From positions 124,001 through 188,000 of the forward strand of contig NW_017962924.1 in NCBI RefSeq assembly GCF_001661345.1: a stretch of 64,000 nt of DNA, written 5' to 3'. The notes below the pieces were generated by a model. It did not search any database, was not told where the DNA came from, and was given only the letters and a program-made list of their open reading frames with translations. The DNA comes from Ascoidea rubescens DSM 1968. Its lineage: Eukaryota > Ascomycota > Saccharomycetes > Ascoideales > Ascoideaceae. Each line of letters opens with the position of its first letter. The first letter of the stretch is position 1. This document shows, in pieces, positions 29,299 through 41,495 of this stretch. The translations under genes were made by a program, and so were the position numbers.

Positions 29299-32200
29299 TT
29301 AATATTAATATTAATAATAATAATAATGATGATGGTAAAGACAACAATAACAATAACAATAAACAATTAAATCAATTCAAACAGGATCCTGAAATAAATC
29401 TCCCAATACTCTCCAATAACAATCTAATTAACCCAGATATCGATGAAAATATTAAACCCCTTGATCCTAACTTTACCCCAGCCAATAAAGATAATGATAA
29501 AAAAATAACTTCTCATGATTTTTTTAATGCTCGAGCTCGAAAGTCATCTAATTCAAATAAAAATGACGAAAATGACGAAAATTTGCCATTACTATCATCT
29601 TCTATTCATTCTAGCAGATTATCTTCAAAAATATTAACCAATATCAATAAATTCGATAACGATAAAATAAAAGAGGATTCCGTTGAATTACCAAGACCAG
29701 AATCAAGTTTTCATTTCATGTCAACAAATTCAAATTATCGATCTCAGTTTAAATTGCCTAGAGTCGATTACGATCAAACAAATTATCCAAATATTCAATC
29801 AAAGAAATTCAGCATAAATAAGAATGGATTAAAAGACACAGAAAAATTAAACAAAATTAAACAGATTTTTTTATTATCGTTTGATGATTATATGTCTCAT
29901 GGAATCGACTACGATGAAATATTACCAATTTCTTTAGAACCTTTTGATTCGTTTATCGGTTGGTCTGTTACTCTAATTGATTCTTTGGATACTTTGTATC
30001 TAATGAATCTAAAAACAGAATTTAATTTTGCATTGAAAAAAATTTCGACAATCAAATTCAACTATACTTTTAGAGAATATATACCTATTTTTGAAACTAT
30101 TATCAGAGTACTCGGGGGCTTAATTTCAGGTTATGATTTGTCAGACGAGGAAATTTTATTAATTAAAGCAACAGAATTGGCAGATAACCTAATTGGCATA
30201 TTTGATACTCCAAACAATATGCCACTTTTATATTATTATTGGAAAGGTAAAGATACGAAAGTCCCAAAATATGCATCAAAATCTGCTTCGATTGCTGAAT
30301 TTGGTTCCTTTTCATTGGAGTTTACAAGATTGGCTCAACTAACTAATAATAACACATATTTTCATTTTATTCACAAAATTACTAAGAATTTGGAAACTTA
30401 TCAAGACAATGAAAAATTAAAAGCCAATTCTATTTTAAATGGATTGTTTCCTTTATATATGGATATATCAGGTTGTGAAATTGTTACTAATCAAGATTTT
30501 GAAGACAATAAAGACAATGATGATTTCAAGAGTAGTTTAGTCAAATCTTTTTATAAAGGACAAACTGTTTATTGTAAGAAATCGGATATAACAGCCGCTT
30601 CAGAAAATGTTCGAAAATATTCCATCGGCGGTTTATCTGATTCATTTTATGAATATTTAATAAAACAATATCATCTTTTGAATGGGTCAATGAAGGAATA
30701 TTTAATGCTTTATGAAAAGTCGATTGAAAAAGTTAAGAGATACATGTTATTTAAAGCCAAGTTGCCATCGATTAAGAATTATGGAAGTGATGATTTAAAT
30801 ACAGACGATGTTCTATTTTCAGGAGAAATTAATGAAATTATTTCAAGCAAAGATGGATCAAATAGTTATTTTATCATGAATAAGATCGAGCATTTATCAT
30901 GTTTTGCTGGCGGAATGTTTGCATTATCATCAAGAATTAGAGATAATAAGGAAGATTTGGAAATTGCCAAAAAAATTACTAATGGGTGTTATAAGATATA
31001 TGAATTAATGGGTCTTATGCCGGAGAATCTTAATATTGATTCTTGTGATGAGTATCCAATTGATAGCGGATTTGAGTGTCTATTCAATGAGGCAGAAAGA
31101 ATTGAATATCTTGAAAGGTATTTTACAAAAAGCCCCGAGAAGAGCTTGGATTCATCAAGTGATGATATAAAGATAGTGGACGATCATTTTCTAAAGGAAA
31201 ACATTTTATCTGATTATGATGTTGGAAATAAAAATAAAAATAAAATAGATAATTCTGGGGAAGTTGATGGATTAGAGGGTCAGATAGATAAAATCAATAA
31301 AAGAATTAGTGTTTCTGAAAATTCAGAGACTCAAGATGAGGAGTTTTTGATAAATGAAAACCAAATTACAAAGAGAGCATTTATTCCTAAGGTTTCTAAC
31401 AAGGGTCCTGAAGGCTCTGAAGACAAGGAAACTGAATTAGATAATATTGATGGCGTCGATGATATTGATAGTGTTGATAGTATTAATAGCATTGATAGTA
31501 TTGAAAATGGGAAACGTTTAAAATCTAGGAATTATTTTAAACCAACAACACCAATTCAAAAAATTGTTGGGGAAACTGGAGAGTATGAATATAAGTGGAA
31601 AATTGGAGATGTTTTTAACCAACCATTATGGGTGAATAAAATGGATCCAAGTTTCATTCTCAGACCTGAAACTATTGAATCGATTTTTTATTTGTATAGG
31701 ATTACAGGGGATGAAGAATGGAGAGTGAAAGGATGGAGATTGTTTAAGAAAACTATAAGATACTGTGGGATTAAAGATAAAAAAGGAAAGGTGATTGGAA
31801 TTTCATCGTTGAAAGACGTTACGAGGATAAATGTTGATAGTTTGAATGTTGAAAGAAACCAGGATGATGTGTTGGAAAGTTTTTGGTTTGCGGAAACATT
31901 GAAGTATTATTACTTGTTATTTGAAGATTTTGATACCTGGAGTCTAGATGAATATGTTTTTAATACAGAAGCACATCCATTTTCTAGAAAAGCTGGCAAT
32001 GAAATGAGATTTAAAGAAAAAGAAAAGGAAAAGGAAAAAGAAAATGGAAGTGAAGGTGATAACGGTAATGAAAAAGTTCGAGTTAGCAGTTCAAATTTAA
32101 AAAAAGAAAACGAAAAAATTGGAGAAAATAAATTGGATAAAACAAATAATGTGGCTGGATCAACGAGAGATAATCTAAAATCTAAAATGGACTCGAATTT

Positions 32201-32879
32201 TGATGCAGAAAGTGGAAAAGAGAATAAAAAAGAAATTGGAGCTGAAACTGAAACTGAAGCTAAGATTGAGACTAGAATTAACATTGGAGCTGGAAGTGGA
32301 AGTGAAAATGAAAATGAAATCGAAAGCAATGATGAAAAAAAACTAAAAAAGCCAAACAGCAATATTAGTCCCAATAGGATAAAGGGTATGAGGAGCGATA
32401 CAGCAGTGGTCGACGAGGATGGAGTGGACAACGAGTTTTACCATGAGATCAAGATGATAGATGAACGAACAAACGATGTGAGTCCACAAGACAAGTACAG
32501 ATCCAGCAATGGAGCTGGCGCTGGCGCTGGTGATGGTGATAGAGCTGGAGATGGAGATGAAGCAGTAGATTCTGGGCAGAAGCAGCAATGGAACAGGTTC
32601 CAAAGCGAGAAGCCTTTGGCAGACATGGAGCTCAAAGCCAGCAGCGAAGATCTCAGCTACCAAGAATACGAGGATCTCGACGACAGCGAGGCCAGCAAGG
32701 ACGTGGTGAATCGACTCATTAGCGAGAGAACAGGCTCTAGACACGAAGAGATGGTGGATGGACTCAAGGTGTTTGGGCAGATCTCGAAGGATGGGCACGA
32801 CGTGGTGGAGCAGGAGGACGTTTCGCAGCCCTTGAAGATAGACTACTCTCACCGGCTCCAGCAGCAGCAGGAGGTGTAG
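29055..32879 (+). CDS. MNL2: GH47 alpha-1,2-mannosidase family, MNL2-like, with long C-tail
   Basis: Type II membrane protein: a short cytosolic N-terminus, one helix (about 15-32), then a GH47 mannosidase domain (about 270-975). Family motifs: LEPFDSFIGWSVTLIDSLDTLYL, FETIIRVLGGL (acidic residue near 346), SIAEFGSFSLEFTRL, HLSCFAGGMFAL, RPETIESIFYLYRITGDEEWR (near 870), ESFWFAETLKYYYLLF and the calcium-site motif NTEAHPF (near 969). The yeast homologue Mnl2 trims mannose in ER quality control. Two oddities: an acidic insert of about 150 residues near 690-850, and a low-complexity extension of about 300 residues after NTEAHPF whose last part is GC-rich. Length of 1274 compares with 849 in yeast. 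Mnl1/Htm1 is an alternative, but the membrane anchor favours Mnl2. Confidence 0.85.
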
Positions 32880-33236
32880 TTGTTAGGGTCTGGAGCTTCA
32901 TTCTGCGATAGCACAGCATTGAGGTTGTAAACAGCAGGAGATCAGAACGTTTGGGCGAGGCAGCTCTGAGCTGAAATTACCCTTCGCAGTAGAGGCCAGG
33001 TTTTAAATTCTGGCGTTTCTTCTTTCTTCTTCCCCAACTTCTCCAACGTCGCCAACTTCGCCAGCTCCACCAACTCCCTGGACACGATCCTTCCTCGGAT
33101 ACTCGTCCTTCATTTTGTCTGTTTAGCGCCTTTACTTTGTTTCCCTGTGTGCTTCCATTGCTCGCTCCTCCATCAACAGCCCAGCCATTGCTTTTGCACT
33201 CCACTCTCCTGTTTCCAACTCTGACTCTCGTTGACC
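32880..33236. promoter_or_regulatory. GC-rich promoter of CDC11
   Basis: GC-rich spacer with a pyrimidine-rich stretch (CTTCTTTCTTCTTCC near 33020) and the five-unit array at 33034-33078. The ATG of CDC11 follows a CTCGTTGACC context. Confidence 0.55.
33034..33078 (+). repeat. 9-bp-period array, unit CCAACTTCN
   Basis: Five units (CCAACTTCT, CCAACGTCG, CCAACTTCG, CCAGCTCCA, CCAACTCCC), 159-203 bp upstream of the CDC11 ATG. Confidence 0.6.
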
Positions 33237-34784
33237 ATGAACTTCACCTCCTCCTCGTTGCTACGTCGTAAGAAGGATACCAGGCGTGGTATCAAGTTTT
33301 CAATCATGACTGTGGGCGCCTCTGGCTCCGGCAGAACCACCTTCATCAATTGCTTGTTGGGTAGGAAAACCATCCCCCACAAATTCCAGCCTGTTGGCAC
33401 CTCAATTGAAGAGCCCAAGACGTTGTCCTTTACTGGTGGCAAGGGCGTCTCCACCATCAACGCTGCTACTTTTGAACGAGAGTTCAATCCTACAAGCGCC
33501 CATGAAGAGCCTGGCATTGCCATAACTGAGGCAAACATAGAACTCATTGACGAAGACTCCAAGCTACTATTGACCATAATTGATACTCCTGGGTTTGGGG
33601 AAAACATTGACAACGACGTCTGTTTTAGTGAAATCATATCATACTTGCAAGCCCAGTTTGACAATGTTTTAGCAGAGGAGACCAGAGTTAGAAGAAATCC
33701 AAAATTCCAAGATACAAGAGTCCACGTCTGTCTCTATTTCATTCCAGCAACTGGCCATGGATTGAGAGAATTGGATGTTGAAACCATCAAGAAACTATCA
33801 AAATACGTCAACGTCATTCCAGTCATTACAAGAGCCGATTCATTTACAGAAGAAGAGCTAAAATTATTCAAAGAAAATATTGTCAGGGATATTGAAAAAT
33901 TCAATGTGCCAGTTTTCCAATTCACCTACGACGAAGAAGAAGACGATCCTGAAACCATTGATGAAAACAAGTATTTGCAAGAGATTCAACCATTTGCTGT
34001 TATATGTTCTGAAGACACTTTTTCTCTTAATGGCAGAAAAGTTCGTGGCAGAAAATACCCCTGGGGTTTCATTGATATAGATGACCCACACGTAAGCGAT
34101 TTTTCAACCTTGAAATCTGTCTTATTGGGCTCTCATCTACAAGATCTAAAAGACCTAACTCACGACTTCCTTTATGAAAACTACAGAACTGAAAAATTAA
34201 AATCGGTCCCAGGAGTCGATGAATATGACAATAATAGGGACTCATTTATTCCTGAACCTCCAACTTTATCCAGCTTGACCAAAATAGCCGCTCAAAGAGA
34301 CACGATAATCTTCGATAACCCACAAAACTTCAACTTTGATGCTTCGGCTGATAATGCATCTCTCAAGACAAACGAGACACCAAGAGGTATCTCATCCAAT
34401 GAATTGAAACCACCAGGAACCCCCAATACCTTCAATAGTACAACACTTCCTACCTCTGTCGCCGACTCGCCAAATGTAAATAGATCCCAATTGAGAGTAT
34501 TATCAGAAACTGTTCCATACGCTCTTAGTCAGGAAAGAATCAGAAAACAACAACAAAGATTGGAAGAACTAGAGGCCCAATCAGCTAAGGAATTGGCCTT
34601 TAGAGCTGCTGCTTTGGAAAAGAAAGCCGCTGAATTAAAAGCTAGAGAACAGAAATTGATGCTTCAAGCTGAAAAGGAAAAGGAATTGAAAAAGAAATTA
34701 TTGCAATTGCAAGAGCAAAACAGAGTTTATGCCTCCAACCTCACCCCAAATTCTGATATCAACCCTGAAAACGTTCAACAATAA
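33237..34784 (+). CDS. CDC11: Septin, Cdc11-type
   Basis: Septin GTPase that would sit at the end of the septin rod and build the bud-neck ring. The 515-residue protein has a basic N-terminus, P-loop GASGSGRTT (27-35), switch DTPGFGENIDN (about 120), RVRRNPKFQDTRVHVCLYFI, TGHGLRELDVE, TRADS in place of the usual AKAD, RGRKYPWG and the septin unique element, then a C-terminal coiled coil (about 430-500; EERIRKQQQRLEELEA-like heptads). YENYRTEKL and the Gly-Ser-Gly P-loop resemble Cdc11; Shs1 is the alternative. Start at ATG 33237, because the frame upstream has only a TTG. I found no CTG codon. Confidence 0.87.
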   Translation: MNFTSSSLLRRKKDTRRGIKFSIMTVGASGSGRTTFINCLLGRKTIPHKFQPVGTSIEEPKTLSFTGGKGVSTINAATFEREFNPTSAHEEPGIAITEANIELIDEDSKLLLTIIDTPGFGENIDNDVCFSEIISYLQAQFDNVLAEETRVRRNPKFQDTRVHVCLYFIPATGHGLRELDVETIKKLSKYVNVIPVITRADSFTEEELKLFKENIVRDIEKFNVPVFQFTYDEEEDDPETIDENKYLQEIQPFAVICSEDTFSLNGRKVRGRKYPWGFIDIDDPHVSDFSTLKSVLLGSHLQDLKDLTHDFLYENYRTEKLKSVPGVDEYDNNRDSFIPEPPTLSSLTKIAAQRDTIIFDNPQNFNFDASADNASLKTNETPRGISSNELKPPGTPNTFNSTTLPTSVADSPNVNRSQLRVLSETVPYALSQERIRKQQQRLEELEAQSAKELAFRAAALEKKAAELKAREQKLMLQAEKEKELKKKLLQLQEQNRVYASNLTPNSDINPENVQQ

Positions 34785-34982
34785 ATCACTCCAATTCAAA
34801 CCAACCTATTTCAAGTTATACCAAGTTACATTTACATTAAATGAGGCTAAAAAACGAAACCAAGCTTAAAAAATTTAAAAATTTACAAAAAATAAATAAA
34901 ATAAAAAAAAAAAATATCTTTTAATTAATTTTTTTTTCTTTCTGTATCTCTGTTACCGTTATTGTTTTTGTTATTATTGTCT

Positions 34983-35033
34983 TTGTTTTTGTTTTTGTTT
35001 TTGTTTTTGTTTTTGTTTTTGTTTGTTTTTGTT
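34983..35033 (+). repeat. TTTTTG hexanucleotide repeat
   Basis: About eight copies of GTTTTT in the CDC11 3' region. Confidence 0.85.
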
Positions 35034-35211
35034 GTTTTCTGGTTGTAATTGTTCCTTTTTCCCAATCATATTTTCTGTTGAGTTTTTAATCGAGTATTAT
35101 ATACATAATTGCTTTTTTTAGTTGTTTCCACTTATTTTTTTTATGTTTCCAACTTTTCGTTACTTGCTCTAGCACCCTAATAATGTTTACTTCCTCTCTC
35201 TACTCATTCTT

Positions 35212-35760
35212 CTAATATCTAATGTAATTTGCTGTGTCACCAAGGAAATATACCCCAGCTTTCCCTTGCCAAAGCGCCAATGCACTCGACTGTTCAACTG
35301 TCCAGCGACTGTTTACACAGCGTAGATCGTTCTCCATCTTTCGAGCACAATAATAAGTAAAACATCCTCCAAGCCCATTGCATTTGCTCTTCCTCTCGAA
35401 CTGGAGAGCTAACGATGGGACACAGGAAGACCAGCCCTGGAATCCGAGCTGTTGATATGTCCCCAGCTTCAGCTGCAATTACAATAGCCTGTTGTCAAAG
35501 GATCTCGTAGCATTCCACTGCCTGCAGAGCAGTGCCTGGCCACAAGAAGCAGCACAGACCCAGCCGGTGCTGCTTCTGCTGCCTCTGCTTCCACGCTTCT
35601 CTCCCATGCCCTCATTTTCGCCTGTGCACTTTCTCCCACAGTGCTCTACGTGCTCTTCTTCGATTTGTGCTTTCCATTTGAAATTGGTTCCAACCTTCGA
35701 CATGCTGCTGTCCTGCGAGAGAATTTATTCGCTCCATAATCCTGCTGGATCTCGTTAAAT
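35212..35760. promoter_or_regulatory. GC-rich island in a gene desert
   Basis: Compositionally like the islands upstream of genes here, but not next to an annotated start. It contains two 9-bp units (GCTGCTTCT at 35569-35577, GCTGCCTCT at 35578-35586). Short frames on both strands lack protein features. Possible promoter of a rightward non-coding transcript; inferred. Confidence 0.4.
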
Positions 35761-38389
35761 ACTCATTGTTCCATCGCCAATGCTCTCGCGTTTTGTTGGT
35801 TCTTAGATATTTAGTGCTACAAATCTACTAAACTGTTGTTTGCCAGTATCTGATATCTGATATCTGCACCCCAAATCGATCACTGTTTCCTCAAAAATCA
35901 ACAATTCCAGCTCCAATTTCCCTTCCCAGCCCAAATTCCTATGTAATCCCCTTTTAGTTCCCACTTTATCTCCAATCTACTGCAATTCCTCTATTTCTTT
36001 TCCTTTTTTTTCTACCATTTTGCAACTCTTGCTCAGAGTCTCGTTTGGTTCAATTAGGAACAAAATTTGGATTCCTAAGGTCTACTCAGCTCAGCCCAAT
36101 TACGTTTCTTTTAAAAAATCTTATTATGAGATCTGTTTATTCTTATTTAATATATATTATTTTATAGATTATCGATTCAGAAAACTCGAATCTCTTGAGA
36201 CCTAAATGACTGTTTAATTTCGTTGGCTATTATTATCCTATATAATTATTATTATTATCTCTTACTGGATTTCATTGTATTTCTTCTCCAAACATGTTTC
36301 AATTCATCTACTTTTCTATTTACTTGTTTATTTCCTTATTTTACTTAATTTCATTTCATTTTGGATATTCCTACTTTTTTTTCCTTCCTTCACTAAACCA
36401 TAACTTTCCTTGTTTCTTTGTTTTTTATTCTCATAATTTTATTTGACTTGCTTTGCTTACGAATTTCAATTTACTTTCCAATTTTACTTTCCACTTTTAC
36501 TTTTAAACTTTTCTTACTTTTTAGTCTTTTTTTCCTTTATTTCATTATTTCAACTTAAATAATGAATCTTTCTTATTTTCTACTACTGTCATAATTCTTT
36601 GCTTCACAGATTTTTTCAACTGATTCCATCATTAATTTTAATATTCTTATTACAAGTCATTAACAAACTAATGAGTTTGGCTGTTTTTTTTTATTCATAA
36701 TCCTACAAACTACACATTCTTCTTAATAATTAATCACTACCTAATGAAATCTTTTTGAGTCATAATCTCATTCTTGAATTTAATTTTTCTTACTTCTTTC
36801 AAGTCCCATTTGTTTTCATTCTACTTGCCTAATATTAATATCTTAGACATCTAATCTGTTAGTCTATTAACTAATAAATAATTAGCAATTTATTCTCATA
36901 ATTTGGCTCCAACATTGAACTTGAATCTGAAATGTCTTAAATTTAGTTGATTTGTTAAAAATATTGCCAATCATCGTTTTTCAAATAAGGATTTTTCAAT
37001 GTTTGATAAAATTTTTTTTTTCACTTTTTTCCAATTTTTCTTCAACTTTCTCTACTTTTTCGTGGGTTTTTTTGGGGTTTTTGCTTCTCTTGTTTCTGAT
37101 TTGTTTCTTGTTTTTATTTTTCATTTTATACAATAATTTGTTACCATAATTATTGTGCTGAAACTGTCAAGATCCAATTCTCGACTCTTTTTTTTTCTGT
37201 TTGTGTTGCAGTCGTTCTCTTATTATTAATTGTAAATTATTATTCAATACTATCCCCGTTACGAATTTATTTTTTATTAGGTTCATTTTTATTACACTAT
37301 TACACTATTACATTATTACATTATTACATTATCACTATAATTGTTAAACATCTTGATAATCTTTAATTCTCACTAACAAAAAGTAATACTTAATTTCTTA
37401 TTTACTCAATTACTTGATTAGTTTAATTCCACTTGTCAAAATTAAATTAAATTAAATTGAATTAAACTAAAATTTATACTATATAATTATATTGTTACTA
37501 ATTACTTCCAAGTTTATTACACATTAGTTTTTATTCTGCTTTTTTTTCTATTCAAAAAATTCATATGAATTCTTACGAAATTCATATAATTTTTAACGAA
37601 TTACTTAAACCATTCTAAATGTTAAGCTAGAGTTGTATGCAAATTGATAAACATGTCTTAAACAGATCAACTGATTTTACAGCAAAAAAAATTTGGAATC
37701 TTGGATCTTAAAATTCAATCAAATGTACTAACCCGAAAATTTTTTAGAATTTCTCTCCAAACGATTCAAATAGTCTCACTTGTACAATCCAATCCAATCC
37801 AATTATAATTTTAATTGCATTCAGATTTGTTCTTGCTTAATGATACTCTATAATTCAAAAGAAAAGGAAGAGTTAAACTTTTGGCTGTAAAAAAAACAAA
37901 AAACAATCCAGCAAAACCAAAATAGCTAAAAAAAAGAAAAACCAAATTTTAAATGCAAAAATTAGAAAAGTAAGAAACAATTTGGTTTTTTTTAAAAAAC
38001 AAGAAAAGCATTAAAAGCTTTGTTTCTTACTGAAAAAATCAAGTTTAATAGGAAAAAAAATGCAATATTTATTGAAACTATGAACAAAAAAAACTAAAGA
38101 TTTGTAAAAAGGATAATTAATTGTTAAATTAATTGAAAAACTGAAGGATGCTGAGTAGGATATCAGCAAATATTATATCAAAATATACCGGAGATAATTA
38201 TTCTTGAATCTTCCAAGTAAAGAAAATGAAATTGAAAATAAATCAAAATATTTGTGTAAATGGTTGAAATGTCTGCAATATAATATAAGAAAAATGAAGT
38301 AAAAGAAATGTATACAGAAATAAAAACAAAATAAAGAGAAAATGCTAATGAAAGGAATAAAATATAGTCTAATATATAGTACTAAAAAA

Positions 38390-40009
38390 CTAGTCTTTTG
38401 ATAGTAACTTTGTAAGATATGGACATAAGTTTTTTTGGTTATTTTGATGGTCAACATGCTCAATGAACTCTTGACCAGTCATATGCTTTCCACAGTAGTT
38501 ACAAGAACCTCTGCAATCAAGCTTTGGGCCCAAGTTGGCTTCTTTTTTGCCATGAGGGTCCTCAAACGTGAAATGATTATTCAACAAGTGTTTTTTGTGA
38601 TCGTAAGGACGATTGAATCTGCCAGTTGAATGTAAACACATTTTCAAACCATTTGTTTTATCCTTTCTATGAAAAACACATTTGAATCTGGGTTTATCAT
38701 CGTGGATTCTGATGTGACGTTTTAAATCTCTAACAAATACTCTGCGACAAACTGGGCATGTCTTATCAATTTCTTTTGACGAAAGTGATTTGGTTCTTCT
38801 GCCAGTTTTGCCTTGATAATGGCTTGAAGATAAATTCGATGAAGGCAAGGAGAGCTTTAAATTAGGACTCGCAAAATCATACTCATACAAATAATTTTGT
38901 TGGTTATTTATTGGTTGTTGGTTTATAAGTTGCTGTTGGGAATCAATCTGCTGAGCGTCATGATGGTGTTGATGAATGATTTGCTGTTCAAAAAATTGCT
39001 GCTCACAAGCAGGTCGAGTATTTTGAATCTGTATTTGATTGGAGTTGCTGGTACTATCTTCATTGTGGTTAATTAAATTGCGATTACTAATTAGATTTTG
39101 ATCAATTAAGCAACTATTATCAACTAAGTTATTTGGAAGAGCTTGCTGTGGAATTTGAGGTATTGATTGCAATTGAGGTTGTACTTGAGGGTGAATTTGG
39201 TTTGGTAATTGATTGCAAATGGCTGCTGGTTGGAATTGAAAATATTCAAAAGGTTGGATAACATTGAGATTAATACAACTGTCTGAGGGAGTAATTGGAG
39301 AGTCGCCATTTTCAGTGCATGGAGTAGAACAAAACGAAGGGAAATCTGATATGGGTTCTAATGGGCTGTGAATATTATTATCTAATTGTAAGTTATTTCT
39401 GAGATTAAAATTATTATTAAGGTTAATAAAAGTGTTACTAGTTATAAAATTGCTCTGACTAATAGCATTTGATTCCAAAATGGGATTTGTAATTAAATTT
39501 TGATTTATTTCGGGATTTTGAGGCTGGATTGAGTTAATAAAAATATTAGGAGTATTAGGGTCAGCAAAATTATTGCTATTATTATTGTTAGTGCCATTAG
39601 TGCCATTAGTGCTATTAGTGCTATTACTACTACTATTATGGCTATTATTGTTATTAGTGTTCAAAAGAGCGATTATATCACTGTTATTTAGGTCTTCAGT
39701 TATCAAATTGTTTATTTCATTGGGAAAATTGCAATCAACTTGAGATACCTGACTTAGCATGGTTTGAATATCGGCATTATCAGAGATGTTTTCGTTAATT
39801 GGATGTTGGGATGGCAAATAATTTAAGGAAATATTAGAATAGTCAAGGAATAAATTTTGATTATTCGAAATGGCTGGAAAATTTTGAATATTTTGGATGT
39901 TTTGAATATTTTGGATATTTTGAACGGTTTGATAATTAAATGAAGGACCTAAATAGTGTTCATTATTAGAGGATTGAGGAAGATTTATCATCTGGTTGAT
40001 TTGATTCAT
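38390..40009 (-). CDS. C2H2 zinc-finger transcription factor, Stp-like finger layout
   Basis: A 539-residue probable DNA-binding regulator. The first 400 residues are Asn/Gln-rich (NIQNIQNIQNIQN repeats, QQ runs). Three C-terminal zinc modules: CPVCRRVFVRDLKRHIRIH (418-436), an atypical finger with a long Cys-Cys loop, CVFHRKDKTNGLKMCLHSTG...HKKHLLNNH (about 444-479), and CNYCGKHMTGQEFIEHVDH (about 487-505) ending CPYL. The long-loop middle finger and spaced third module recall Stp1/Stp2, but sequence identity looks low, so I give no symbol. Its upstream side is a 10-kb non-coding region, the longest in the window. Confidence 0.87.
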   Translation of the reverse strand: MNQINQMINLPQSSNNEHYLGPSFNYQTVQNIQNIQNIQNIQNFPAISNNQNLFLDYSNISLNYLPSQHPINENISDNADIQTMLSQVSQVDCNFPNEINNLITEDLNNSDIIALLNTNNNNSHNSSSNSTNSTNGTNGTNNNNSNNFADPNTPNIFINSIQPQNPEINQNLITNPILESNAISQSNFITSNTFINLNNNFNLRNNLQLDNNIHSPLEPISDFPSFCSTPCTENGDSPITPSDSCINLNVIQPFEYFQFQPAAICNQLPNQIHPQVQPQLQSIPQIPQQALPNNLVDNSCLIDQNLISNRNLINHNEDSTSNSNQIQIQNTRPACEQQFFEQQIIHQHHHDAQQIDSQQQLINQQPINNQQNYLYEYDFASPNLKLSLPSSNLSSSHYQGKTGRRTKSLSSKEIDKTCPVCRRVFVRDLKRHIRIHDDKPRFKCVFHRKDKTNGLKMCLHSTGRFNRPYDHKKHLLNNHFTFEDPHGKKEANLGPKLDCRGSCNYCGKHMTGQEFIEHVDHQNNQKNLCPYLTKLLSKD

Positions 40010-41149
40010 TATGAATTAGAAACTATATTAAATATAGAGCGATGTAGTTATGAGGTGCAAAAGATAAAATGTGTGTATGAAGTACGAATATATTATGAGT
40101 ATATAACAATTGAATAAGCAAATTGAATATGAAAAAGATAACAATTGAAATTTGTAATTGAAGAAAATAGATGAATTTACTGATAGAAAAAAGCAGAGAG
40201 AATTATCAGGTTATATATAATTTGAAAATGGATAAAAGATTGAAAGAAGAAATAAAACCAGAAGGATTTATGAATAAAAAAAAACAATAGTAAATAAGAG
40301 GAGGTGCTAGGTAGAAAAATCTCATAATATTGAATATGTGATAAAAGTTTAACTTAGAAAAAAAATGGAAACTTAAAAATATAAGAATAAAAAACAGAAA
40401 AGCAGAAAACCCAAAAAAAAAAGTGAAAAAAACAAATTGGTAGTCTTACCAAAGTAAAAGATTAATTCAGATTAGCAGGACTGATAAAATTTTAAAATAA
40501 TACTTGTTTGTAGATCTTAAAGACAGAATAAAAAATAAAAATTATAATGAAAGGGGAATATAAACAGAGTAATAAGATTTCCAAACATTCTCATATAAAA
40601 TTTAAAAAATTTTGACATTTTTTTTGTAAAAGCTATCTATCAATTTGTAATTGAATAAACTAGAATCAAGTTCAAATTCTAAACCAAAATTAGACTTATC
40701 ACAAAAACTGATATAAAATATGATATAAAATGTGATATGAATGTTGTAAATAAGGTTTTAATACAAGGTTTTATATTAAGATTTAAACTAAGGTTTTAAT
40801 TATTTGGAATCTCAGATCTTAAACCTTAATAACACAGTAAGAGTTCATAAAAAAGTGAAAATGTTCAGAATTTAGCATGAAAAGTAGAGTTTGAAAGTTG
40901 TAGAGTTGGATATGTACTGCTGTATCAGAATTTGACTAAGTTCATGCATCATTCTGCTGTCCAAAAATAAAATTATGTAAAATCAACAAGGTACTCACTA
41001 TATTTGGCAACAGGAGGGCCAATAGAATAATCATTGGATGAAACAAAACGCTCTGAATCAGCACAAGAATCAGCTTGACCATTAAACGTTAGGTAACTAG
41101 ACCAACATAACTAATTACTTAAAAGGGAGCTTTGAAAATTAAAACATTA

Positions 41150-41495
41150 AAGAACCGATTGTCCAGTCCAACCATGCGTCAACTGTGCAGCAAGCATGTA
41201 TGACAGAGCAAATCCTCGTATCTCCCAATTATAAGATTGGACCATGCCGCCACCCAAACGCGGTAGCAATGGCGGCCCAGAACCAAATCCGCCACCATGG
41301 ATCGAGCACGAGTCACGAGTTGTGTTTGTCGGTGTTGTTTTTGCTGTTTCTGTTGTTTCTGCTGTTTCTGCTGCAGGTTGCCCGTTTGGCATGCCGTCCC
41401 GAAGCTCCGAGACTGTCAGCTCCCCCAGAGCAAGCACGAGCGTGTCTGGGGTCTCGGCGGCGGTCTGGGGTCTGTGTCTGTTTCTGATTTCCACC
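41150..41495. promoter_or_regulatory. GC-rich island, possible promoter of the C2H2 gene at 38.4-40.0 kb
   Basis: Contains CCGCCACC-type motifs, GGCGGCGG, and a four-unit 9-bp array (41334-41369). Top-strand skew flips here from A-rich (left) to T-rich (right). It lies 1.1 kb upstream of the C2H2 ATG. The three overlapping frames have no domain content. Confidence 0.45.
41334..41369 (+). repeat. 9-bp-period array, unit GYTGTTTYT
   Basis: Four units: GTTGTTTTT, GCTGTTTCT, GTTGTTTCT, GCTGTTTCT. Confidence 0.7.

Larger units (their letters stand above)
34785..38389. other. 3.6-kb gene-free region between CDC11 and a C2H2 gene
   Basis: It begins with the CDC11 3' region and a TTTTTG repeat. A GC-rich island follows at 35.21-35.76 kb, then about 1.8 kb of T/C-rich sequence on the top strand (35.8-37.6 kb), and finally A-rich sequence (37.85-38.39 kb) that suits the 3' region of the minus-strand C2H2 gene. 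No credible protein. A possible intron is noted at 37635-37747. Confidence 0.6.
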
